DNA from: an uncultured Solirubrobacter sp.
Lineage (GTDB): Bacteria; Actinomycetota; Thermoleophilia; Solirubrobacterales; Solirubrobacteraceae
Reading direction: 5' to 3'
DNA length: 5,461 nucleotides
NCBI GenBank assembly: GCA_937871635.1
Contig: CALMNS010000121.1
Coordinates: 1-5,461 of the forward strand
Part shown: one piece after another, positions 1 to 4,722 of the stretch
Layout: each line of letters begins with the position of its first letter
Numbering within the stretch: position 1 is the first letter of the stretch
Translations under genes and position numbers: made by a program
Notes under the pieces: model-generated
The model's database searches: none
What the model was told of the DNA's origin: nothing
The model's input: the letters and a program-made list of their open reading frames with translations, nothing else

Positions 1-69
1 CTCCTGGCCCTGCTCGCCTCGGTGGCGGCCCCCGCGCCCGTCGCCGCCGCGCTGGGCGCCGTCGCCTAG
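1..69 (+). CDS. C-terminal end of an unidentified protein (5' partial)
   Basis: Reading from base 1 gives 22 codons followed by TAG at 67-69. The visible tail is hydrophobic and rich in Ala, Leu, Val and Pro (begins LLALLASVAAP), with every third position G or C, as expected for coding DNA in this genome. Such a tail would fit the last membrane helix of an integral membrane protein, but too little is visible to name a family. The stop lies one base from the stop of the minus-strand small gene, so the two genes converge with no room for an intrinsic terminator between them. Confidence 0.5.
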   Translation, partial: LLALLASVAAPAPVAAALGAVA

Positions 70-70
70 C

Positions 71-202
71 TCAGTCGCCGAACGGGCGACCGCGGGCGCG
101 GGCCCACGCGTAGCGCCCGAGCAGGGCCAGCCAGTCGATCGTCCCCGCCACGAGGTGGCCCACGGGACCCGTCACGAGCCAGGCCAGGGCGCGAGTCAGC
201 AC
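71..202 (-). CDS. Probable small hydrophobic (membrane-associated) protein, 43 aa
   Basis: This minus-strand frame runs from a GTG at 202-200 to TGA at 73-71. Function is unknown. The protein has a hydrophobic stretch at residues 5-28, broken by a Gly-Pro at 12-13 and an Asp at 23, containing Trp8 and Trp24. A basic tail follows (Arg30, 35, 37, 39), giving a positive-inside pattern for a membrane or membrane-surface peptide. About 40 of 43 codons end in G or C, which supports coding. No Shine-Dalgarno precedes the GTG, but a TAGCGT box (216-211 on the minus strand) sits 8 bases before it, which fits leaderless transcription. The same frame continues open far upstream through tig, but that part is antisense shadow. 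It is divergent from tig and convergent with the 1-69 gene. It could still be non-coding, because no homologue can be checked here. Confidence 0.5.
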   Translation of the reverse strand: MLTRALAWLVTGPVGHLVAGTIDWLALLGRYAWARARGRPFGD

Positions 203-210
203 GCCGACCG

Positions 211-220
211 ACGCTATCGT
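211..220. promoter_or_regulatory. Overlapping divergent -10 boxes (tig on +, small gene on -)
   Basis: The decamer ACGCTATCGT is an 8-of-10 palindrome. On the plus strand it contains TATCGT (215-220), a TANNNT -10 box whose predicted transcript start (~227) falls 3 bases before the tig ATG. On the minus strand it contains TAGCGT (216-211), whose predicted start (~204) falls 2 bases before the small gene's GTG. No good -35 hexamer is visible at the usual spacing on either strand, and neither start codon has a Shine-Dalgarno. A bidirectional promoter giving two nearly leaderless mRNAs is the simplest reading, but it is inferred from spacing alone. Confidence 0.45.
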
Positions 221-229
221 GGCGCCTTC

Positions 230-1564
230 ATGGCCGCTGCCACCCCCGTCACGACCACCGTCGAGGAGCTTCCCGAGTCGCGCGTGCGCGTGCAGGCGGA
301 GGTCACCCCGGAGGAGATCGAGCGCCGCCTGGCCCAGGCCGCCCGCTCCCTCGGCAAGAGCCTGCGGGTGCCCGGCTTCCGCGCCGGCAAGGTCCCGCCC
401 CCGGTGATCATCAAGCGGGTGGGTCGCGAGGCCGTCCTCGACGAGGCGGTGCGCGACTCGCTCGGCCGCTGGTACTCGGCGGCCATCGACGCGGCCCGGA
501 TCGTCCCGATCGGCGATCCCGACATCGACCTGGGCGACCTGCCGCCCGAGGGCCAGCCGCTGAAGTTCTCGATCGAGATCGGCGTGCGCCCGACGGCCCA
601 GCTCGGCGAGTACCGCAACCTCGAGGTCGCCCGCGAGGAGGCCGAGATCGCCGACGAGCGGATCGACCAGGAGCTCGACTCCCTGCGCGAGCGCACCGCG
701 ACGCTCGACACCGTCGAGCGCCCCGCCGCCGCGGGCGACTTCGTGGTCATGGACTTCGTGGGGACGAAGGACGGCGTCCCGTTCCCGGGCGGCGAAGGCC
801 GCGACCAGATGGTCGAGCTCGGCTCCGAGCGCCTCGTCCCCGGCTTCGAGTCCCAGCTCGAGGGCGCCGCCGCCGGCGACGAGCGCACGGTCACGCTGAC
901 CTTCCCCGACGACTACGGCGCCGAGGACCTGGCCGGCCAGGAGGCCGTCTTCGCCGTGACCGTCAAGGAGGTCAAGGAGAAGTCGCTCCCCGAGCTCGAC
1001 GACGACTTCGCCTCCGACCAGGGCTTCGACACGCTCGACGAGCTGCGTGCCGACATCCGCGAGCGGCTGGCCGGGTCGGAGTCCGAGCGCATCGACGCCC
1101 AGTTCCGCGAGCAGGTGCTCGACGCCGCGGTGGCCAACGCCACCGTCGAGATCCCCGACGCGCTCGTCACGGCGCGCGCGAAGGAGATGTGGGAGGAGAT
1201 GGCCCACTCGCTCTCCCACCAGGGGATCCCGAAGGAGACCTACCTGCAGATCTCGGGCAAGACCGAGGAGCAGATCCTCGAGGACGGCAAGGCCGACGCG
1301 GAGACCGCCCTGCGGCGCGAGGCGGTGCTCGCGGCGATCGTCGAGGCCGAGGGGATCACGCCGTCCGACGACGAGCTGCTCGAGGCCGTCGGCCCGACCG
1401 CCGAGCGGGAGGGCACCTCGCCCAAGAAGCTCGTCGAGCGGCTGAAGTCCGCCGGGCGCCTCGAGACGCTCGAGCGCGACCTCGCGACCCGCAAGGCGCT
1501 CGACCTGATCACCGAGAGCGCCGAGGCCTCCGAGGCTTCAGGGGCCTCCAAGCCGACCGGCTAG
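230..1564 (+). CDS. tig: Trigger factor, ribosome-associated chaperone and peptidyl-prolyl isomerase
   Basis: Trigger factor binds the large ribosomal subunit at the peptide exit tunnel and shields nascent chains. It also has proline cis-trans isomerase activity. The 444-residue protein matches the family length (E. coli 432). The N-terminal ribosome-binding domain (about 1-120) carries the signature loop GFRAGKVP at 49-56. An FKBP-type isomerase domain follows (about 160-250), with VVMDFVGTKDG at 172-182 and VPGFESQLEGA at 203-213. The C-terminal helical, SurA-like chaperone domain covers about 260-430. The tail is low complexity (AEASEASGAS). The ATG at 230 is chosen because homology begins just after it (TTTVEELPESRV). 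The frame is open back to a GTG at 155, but those residues look unlike the family and overlap the minus-strand gene. No Shine-Dalgarno is present; a TATCGT box nine bases upstream suggests leaderless translation. It heads the tig-clpP-clpX cluster. Confidence 0.97.
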   Translation: MAAATPVTTTVEELPESRVRVQAEVTPEEIERRLAQAARSLGKSLRVPGFRAGKVPPPVIIKRVGREAVLDEAVRDSLGRWYSAAIDAARIVPIGDPDIDLGDLPPEGQPLKFSIEIGVRPTAQLGEYRNLEVAREEAEIADERIDQELDSLRERTATLDTVERPAAAGDFVVMDFVGTKDGVPFPGGEGRDQMVELGSERLVPGFESQLEGAAAGDERTVTLTFPDDYGAEDLAGQEAVFAVTVKEVKEKSLPELDDDFASDQGFDTLDELRADIRERLAGSESERIDAQFREQVLDAAVANATVEIPDALVTARAKEMWEEMAHSLSHQGIPKETYLQISGKTEEQILEDGKADAETALRREAVLAAIVEAEGITPSDDELLEAVGPTAEREGTSPKKLVERLKSAGRLETLERDLATRKALDLITESAEASEASGASKPTG

Positions 1565-1605
1565 TCTCCGCCGACCGCTCGGGGAAGGACTCGGGCCGAT
1601 CAAGC

Positions 1606-1613
1606 GAAAGAAG
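1606..1613 (+). promoter_or_regulatory. Ribosome binding site of clpP
   Basis: The purine run GAAAGAAG ends eight bases before the GTG at 1622 and is the only Shine-Dalgarno-like stretch in the 57-base tig-clpP gap. It is a weak match to the AGGAGG consensus. It supports the GTG rather than the in-frame ATG at 1640, which would lie too far away. Confidence 0.5.
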
Positions 1614-1621
1614 CGAGCACC

Positions 1622-2206
1622 GTGAGCCCACTTGTACCCATGGTCGTCGAGCAGACCTCCCGTGGGGAGCGCGCCTTCGACATCTACTCCCGACTGCTCA
1701 ACGAGCGGATCATCTTCCTCGGGACGCCGGTCGACGACCAGATCGCGAACCTCATCGTCGCGCAGCTGCTCCACCTCGAGTCCGAGGACCCGGACAAGGA
1801 CATCTCGATCTACATCAACTCGCCCGGCGGCTCGGTCTACGCCGGCCTGGCGATCTACGACACGATGAACTTCATCAAGCCCGACGTGTCGACGATCTGC
1901 GTCGGCATCGCGATGTCGATGGGCGCGCTGCTCCTCGCGGGCGGCGCGGAGGGCAAGCGGATGGCGCTGCCCAACGCGAAGATCCTCATCCATCAGGTGT
2001 CCTCGGGCTTCCAGGGCCAGGCCACCGACATCGAGATCCACGCGCGCGAGGTCATCGACCTGCGCCGCCGCCTCGACGAGATCATCGCGGGCCACACCCA
2101 CAAGTCCGTCGAGGACGTCAAGAAGGACACCGAGCGCGACTACTTCATGTCCTCGGAGGAGGCCCAGGCGTACGGGATCATCGACCGGGTGATCTCCGAG
2201 CACTAA
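1622..2206 (+). CDS. clpP: ATP-dependent Clp protease proteolytic subunit ClpP
   Basis: ClpP is the serine peptidase that forms a double heptameric ring. It degrades cytoplasmic proteins unfolded and delivered by ClpX or ClpC. The 194-residue protein has the full family core: VEQTSRGERAFDIYSRLL near the N terminus, the SPGGSV oxyanion strand at 67-72, catalytic Ser99 in GIAMSMGA, His124 in ILIHQ and Asp173 in ERDYFM. Most ClpPs read GQAASMG around the serine, so Ile96 and Met98 are local variants. The GTG at 1622 gives an N terminus MSPLVPMVVEQ that aligns with the mature ALVPMV end known from E. coli ClpP, implying little or no propeptide. The ATG at 1640 is less likely. The gene lies 57 bases after tig and 42 bases before clpX, probably in one transcript. 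Only one clpP is visible, unlike the clpP1-clpP2 pair of mycobacteria and streptomycetes; a second copy may lie elsewhere. Confidence 0.97.
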   Translation: MSPLVPMVVEQTSRGERAFDIYSRLLNERIIFLGTPVDDQIANLIVAQLLHLESEDPDKDISIYINSPGGSVYAGLAIYDTMNFIKPDVSTICVGIAMSMGALLLAGGAEGKRMALPNAKILIHQVSSGFQGQATDIEIHAREVIDLRRRLDEIIAGHTHKSVEDVKKDTERDYFMSSEEAQAYGIIDRVISEH

Positions 2207-2231
2207 GCTCGGGGTCCGCCCGGCCGATCTC

Positions 2232-2240
2232 GAGGAGGAG
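2232..2240 (+). promoter_or_regulatory. Strong ribosome binding site of clpX, deciding a TTG start
   Basis: GAGGAGGAG is the best Shine-Dalgarno in the window. It ends eight bases before the TTG at 2249, which fixes that rare codon as the clpX start. The next in-frame ATG is far inside the AAA+ domain and would remove the zinc-binding domain. Confidence 0.8.
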
Positions 2241-2248
2241 AGGCTCTC

Positions 2249-3526
2249 TTGGCACGCCCGACCGATTCAAACGAGCAGCTGCTCTGCTCCTTCTGCGGCA
2301 AGTCGCAGCGGCAGGTCAAGAAGCTGATCGCCGGGCCGGGCGTCTACATCTGCGACGAGTGCATCGACCTCTGCAACGAGATCATCGACGAGGAGCTCAC
2401 CGCCCCGCCGACCTTCGACATCGAGAACCTCCCGAAGCCGAAGGAGATCCACGCCGTCCTGCAGGAGTACGTGGTGGGCCAGGAGGAGGCCAAGCGGACG
2501 CTCTCGGTCGCCGTCTACAACCACTACAAGCGCGTCCAGATGATGCAGTCCGACGACCAGGACATCGAGCTCGAGAAGTCGAACATCCTCCTCCTCGGGC
2601 CGACGGGCTGCGGCAAGACGCTCCTCGCCCAGACCCTCGCGCGCATCCTCAACGTCCCCTTCGCGATCGCCGACGCCACGGCGCTCACCGAGGCGGGCTA
2701 CGTGGGGGAGGACGTCGAGAACATCCTCCTCAAGCTCATCCAGGCCGCGGACTTCGACGTCAAGAAGGCCGAGACGGGGATCATCTACATCGACGAGGTC
2801 GACAAGATCGCCCGCAAGGCGGACAACCCGTCGATCACCCGTGACGTGTCGGGCGAGGGCGTCCAGCAGGCGCTGCTGAAGATCCTCGAGGGGACCACCG
2901 CCTCCGTGCCGCCCCAGGGCGGGCGCAAGCACCCGCACCAGGAGTTCCTGACCATCGACACGACGAACGTCCTGTTCATCTGCGGCGGGGCGTTCGCGAA
3001 CCTCGACAAGGTCATCGAGCGGCGGATCGGGCACAAGGGCGTCGGGTTCGGCGCCCCCATGCCGACCAAGCTCGAGAAGGACACGGGCGAGCTCTTCGAG
3101 CAGACCCTGCCCGAGGACCTCATGCAGTACGGGCTGATCCCGGAGTTCATCGGGCGGCTCCCGGTGACGAGCGCGGTGCACCAGCTCTCCGAGGAGGACC
3201 TGATCACCATCCTCACCGAGCCGCGCAACGCGATCGTCAAGCAGTTCCACCGGTTCTTCTCCTTCGACGGGATCGAGCTCGTCTTCTCCGAGGACGCGCT
3301 CAAGGCGGTGGCCCACAAGGCGCTCGAGCGCGAGACGGGCGCCCGCGGGCTGCGCTCGATCATCGAGGAGGTGCTCCTCGAGGTGCAGTTCGAGCTGCCC
3401 TCGCGGCGCGACGTCAAGAAGTGCGTGGTGACGAAGGAGACGATCGAGCGCGGCCTGAAGCCGACGCTGGTCACCGTGGCCCCGGACGAGCTCGAGGACG
3501 AGCCCGCCGGCGCCGAGAGCGCGTAG
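2249..3526 (+). CDS. clpX: ATP-dependent Clp protease ATP-binding subunit ClpX
   Basis: ClpX is a hexameric AAA+ unfoldase that recognises tagged substrates, unfolds them with ATP and threads them into ClpP. The 425-residue protein is complete (E. coli 424). The N-terminal zinc-binding domain has CSFC and CDEC pairs (Cys13, 16, 35, 38). The AAA+ module shows Walker A GPTGCGKT at 117-124, the pore-1 loop GYVG at 150-153, Walker B IIYIDEVD at 178-185, the RKH loop at 226-228, the arginine finger in FIGRLP (Arg303) and the sensor-2 motif GARGLRS at 364-370. The ClpP-docking loop normally reads IGF and is VGF here (265-267), a conservative change that should still dock. The acidic tail (DELEDE) is variable in the family. 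The start is TTG with a strong Shine-Dalgarno. The next gene begins 7 bases after the stop, so it is probably translationally coupled. Confidence 0.98.
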   Translation: MARPTDSNEQLLCSFCGKSQRQVKKLIAGPGVYICDECIDLCNEIIDEELTAPPTFDIENLPKPKEIHAVLQEYVVGQEEAKRTLSVAVYNHYKRVQMMQSDDQDIELEKSNILLLGPTGCGKTLLAQTLARILNVPFAIADATALTEAGYVGEDVENILLKLIQAADFDVKKAETGIIYIDEVDKIARKADNPSITRDVSGEGVQQALLKILEGTTASVPPQGGRKHPHQEFLTIDTTNVLFICGGAFANLDKVIERRIGHKGVGFGAPMPTKLEKDTGELFEQTLPEDLMQYGLIPEFIGRLPVTSAVHQLSEEDLITILTEPRNAIVKQFHRFFSFDGIELVFSEDALKAVAHKALERETGARGLRSIIEEVLLEVQFELPSRRDVKKCVVTKETIERGLKPTLVTVAPDELEDEPAGAESA

Positions 3527-3533
3527 GCGGCCC

Positions 3534-3827
3534 GTGCCCGAGTACCGGACGGGGGAACCGGTGCAGGTCGGCCGGCGCACGCGCGGGATCCGGATCGACC
3601 TCGACGACGGCGGCCGGGCGGTGGCGCTGGCCGGACGCCCGCCGGGGTGGCTCGCGGCCGCCGAGCGTGCGGTCGAGGCCGAGGGGATGAACGTCAACCG
3701 GCGCGGCGTGGTGTTCGTGCAGGGGTTCGAGGGCCGCGACCTCGAGCGCCTGGAGGGCAAGGTCGCGGCGGCCTCGCTCGCCGTCTACGACGCGCTCCTC
3801 GAGCTGCAGGGCGCCGCCCGGGTCTAG
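3534..3827 (+). CDS. Conserved-looking small protein of unknown function downstream of clpX, 97 aa
   Basis: I do not recognise this protein. It starts at GTG 3534, seven bases after the clpX stop, with no clear Shine-Dalgarno, which suggests translation by ribosomes finishing clpX. A GTG at 3561 is an alternative start. Nearly every codon ends in G or C, and the residue pattern is that of a folded cytoplasmic protein. The N-terminal half (about 1-65) has short alternating strands (RGIRIDLDD, GVVFVQGF). The C-terminal helix (about 67-94) is amphipathic, reading RDLERLEGK and then a leucine-rich stretch. There are no cysteines, signal peptide or membrane segments. Its place at the end of the tig-clpP-clpX cluster allows a role as a Clp modulator or adaptor, but nothing in the sequence proves that. 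The TAG stop overlaps the stop of the convergent nucleotidyltransferase gene. Confidence 0.75.
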   Translation: MPEYRTGEPVQVGRRTRGIRIDLDDGGRAVALAGRPPGWLAAAERAVEAEGMNVNRRGVVFVQGFEGRDLERLEGKVAAASLAVYDALLELQGAARV

Positions 3828-4324
3828 CCCTCGCGCAGGATCCGCTGGATCGCCTCGAGCTCCTCGACGGCGAGCAGGTCCTTCGGCCGGCCGGCGGCGC
3901 GCTTCATGGCGATGAGGTCCTCGAGGGAGGCGACCTTGATCGTCATCTCCTCGAGTTCCACCCGGAGCGCGCGTTCGGCGAGGACGGCGTAGCCAGGGGC
4001 TCCGTCCGGCGCCCGGAGGAGGTCGAGCCGGCCGGCGCTCGTGACGAGCGTGAGGATCTGCGTGCGACGGAGCGTGCGCCCGTCTGGGACGAACGGGACC
4101 GCCTCCGCGACGCCGCTCAGCCCGGCCTCGAGGGCGATCAGCGTGGTCCCGAGCCGGTCGAGGTTGGGCTGGTCGGCGGCGTAGCAGACGTCCAGGTCGC
4201 GGGTGATGGCGGCCGAGCCGTGCACCACCATCGCGTAGCCGCCGACGATCACGAAGTCGACCCCGCCTTCGACGAGGCGGGCGAGCAACTCCAGCGGCCG
4301 GAACTCAGGCAGCGGCCCGGGCAC
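3824..4324 (-). CDS. Small nucleotidyltransferase, probable toxin of an HTH/NTase pair
   Basis: This 166-residue protein has the fold signature of the DNA polymerase beta-like nucleotidyltransferases. GGYAMVVHG occurs at 28-36, then ITRDLDV at 40-46 with metal-binding Asp43 and Asp45, and GRLDLL at 99-104 with the likely third Asp101. The C-terminal IAMKRAAGRPKDLLAVEEL (138-156) resembles the end of AbiEii-type and related nucleotidyltransferase toxins. Members of these families transfer nucleotides to RNA or protein, and several are toxins; the target here is unknown. The start is taken as GTG 4324-4322, preceded by a GAGGCGGGAG Shine-Dalgarno-like run. It overlaps the HTH gene's 3' end by 20 bases, so the two are co-translated. 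The frame stays open to 4465, but the extra residues are Ser/Arg low complexity, an out-of-frame reading of the HTH gene. All expected catalytic residues are intact. A housekeeping role is possible but less likely in this context. Confidence 0.85.
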   Translation of the reverse strand: MPGPLPEFRPLELLARLVEGGVDFVIVGGYAMVVHGSAAITRDLDVCYAADQPNLDRLGTTLIALEAGLSGVAEAVPFVPDGRTLRRTQILTLVTSAGRLDLLRAPDGAPGYAVLAERALRVELEEMTIKVASLEDLIAMKRAAGRPKDLLAVEELEAIQRILREG

Positions 4325-4643
4325 GGGCTCCCGCCTCGGCGAGCGAGCGGGCGCCGGCGTAGAACTGCTCGAAGACGCGAAGACGGTCCGCGGGGTCGAT
4401 CCGCAGGTTCTCGCGCAGCAGCGTCTCGTCGTAGCTCGGCGCCCGCTTGGTCGCCCGCAGCTCAAGCGAGCGCCCCATCGCGTTGAGGGCGCGCTGCAGG
4501 GTGGCGACGCTCACCTCGTCGCCCGCGGCCTCCATCCGCGCCACCGACGGCTGGGTGATCCCCAGCCGCCGCGCGAGCTGGGCCTGGGTGAGACCGTCGG
4601 CGCGACGGGCCTCGCGGATGAGGGAGCCGGTCGCCATGGCCAT
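4305..4643 (-). CDS. XRE-family helix-turn-helix regulator, probable antitoxin
   Basis: The 112-residue protein has an N-terminal XRE/Cro-C1 helix-turn-helix (about 5-60): LIREARRADGLTQAQLARRLG, then ITQPSVARMEAAG, the recognition helix, then VSVATLQRALNAMG. This is the layout of HigA-like antitoxins and short phage-type repressors. The C-terminal half (about 65-112) is a charged helical segment with LRIDPADRLRVFEQFYAGARSL, which may contact the partner. It lies directly upstream of, and overlaps, the nucleotidyltransferase gene. Two in-frame ATGs are possible: 4643 and 4637. A TTGTCA...TAGCCT promoter predicts transcription beginning at 4637, so the true start may be the second ATG (110 aa, leaderless). 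A 16-bp inverted repeat covers the -10 box, fitting autorepression. Its codons include more T- and A-ending ones (CGT, CTT, GGA) than the clp genes, a slight sign of accessory origin. Confidence 0.85.
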   Translation of the reverse strand: MAMATGSLIREARRADGLTQAQLARRLGITQPSVARMEAAGDEVSVATLQRALNAMGRSLELRATKRAPSYDETLLRENLRIDPADRLRVFEQFYAGARSLAEAGARARAAA

Positions 4644-4657
4644 AGGCTAGCGCCTAT
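4642..4657. promoter_or_regulatory. Inverted repeat, likely operator of the HTH/NTase unit
   Basis: ATAGGC (4642-4647) and GCCTAT (4652-4657) are perfect inverted arms around a 4-base spacer TAGC. The element covers the predicted -10 box and touches the first ATG of the HTH gene, exactly where an autorepressing XRE dimer would block RNA polymerase. Binding itself is inferred. Confidence 0.5.
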
Positions 4658-4671
4658 ATGTCCTGTGACAA
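4644..4671 (-). promoter_or_regulatory. Predicted promoter of the HTH/NTase unit
   Basis: On the minus strand, TTGTCA (4671-4666, five of six to the TTGACA consensus) lies 16 bases before TAGCCT (4649-4644, a TANNNT -10). The predicted transcript start, seven bases on, is 4637, which is the A of the second in-frame ATG. This is the best -35/-10 pair I see in the window. Confidence 0.5.
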
Positions 4672-4709
4672 ATCTGCGCAGCCGCGGGCGGACCGTCCCC
4701 GGCCGCTCG

Positions 4710-4715
4710 TAGGGT
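4710..4715 (+). promoter_or_regulatory. Possible -10 box of the RecQ-family helicase gene
   Basis: TAGGGT lies seven bases before the ATG at 4723, predicting transcription from about 4722 and an almost leaderless mRNA. The actinobacterial -10 consensus TAGRRT/TANNNT fits. No good -35 is seen at 16-18 bases. The same bases, AGGGTGG (4711-4717), could instead be a weak Shine-Dalgarno five bases from the ATG, so the assignment is ambiguous. Confidence 0.35.
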
Positions 4716-4722
4716 GGTCCGC

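Noticed and set aside
155..229. N-terminal extension of tig from GTG 155
   Set aside because: The extra 25 residues do not resemble the trigger factor N terminus, would overlap the minus-strand small gene and have no ribosome binding site.
71..1219. A 382-codon open frame on the minus strand across tig
   Set aside because: All but its last 43 codons lie antisense to the well-supported trigger factor gene. The composition (Gly/Leu/Arg/Asp/Val-rich, no motifs) is typical of the complement of GC-biased codons. Only the 71-202 end was kept.
1520..1552. Direct repeats GAGGCCTCC / GAGGCTTCA / GGGGCCTCC at the end of tig
   Set aside because: These are imperfect 9-base units encoding the low-complexity AEASEASGAS tail, which is common in trigger factor C termini and not a mobile or regulatory repeat.
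1562..1567. TAGTCT as a -10 box for a separate clpP promoter
   Set aside because: It matches TANNNT but includes the tig stop codon, lacks a -35 at usual spacing and predicts a start about 48 bases from clpP. It is too weak to annotate.
1189..2844. A 551-codon plus-strand frame spanning tig, clpP and clpX
   Set aside because: It is an out-of-frame reading of three confident genes, with an Arg/Asp/Gly/Pro-rich low-complexity product and no domains.
2267..3760. A 497-codon minus-strand frame opposite clpX
   Set aside because: It is a mirror of clpX codon bias; the product is a Leu/Asp/Val/Arg repeat-like sequence without recognisable motifs.
3810..3832. GGGC-GCC-GCCC near the convergent stops as a terminator
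   Set aside because: The stem is short, lies inside coding sequence and has no T-run on either strand, so it is no better than expected in GC-rich DNA.
4325..4465. Upstream extension of the nucleotidyltransferase to 4465
   Set aside because: The extra 47 residues are Ser/Arg/Thr low complexity read out of frame from the HTH gene. The family's N terminus fits the GTG at 4324.
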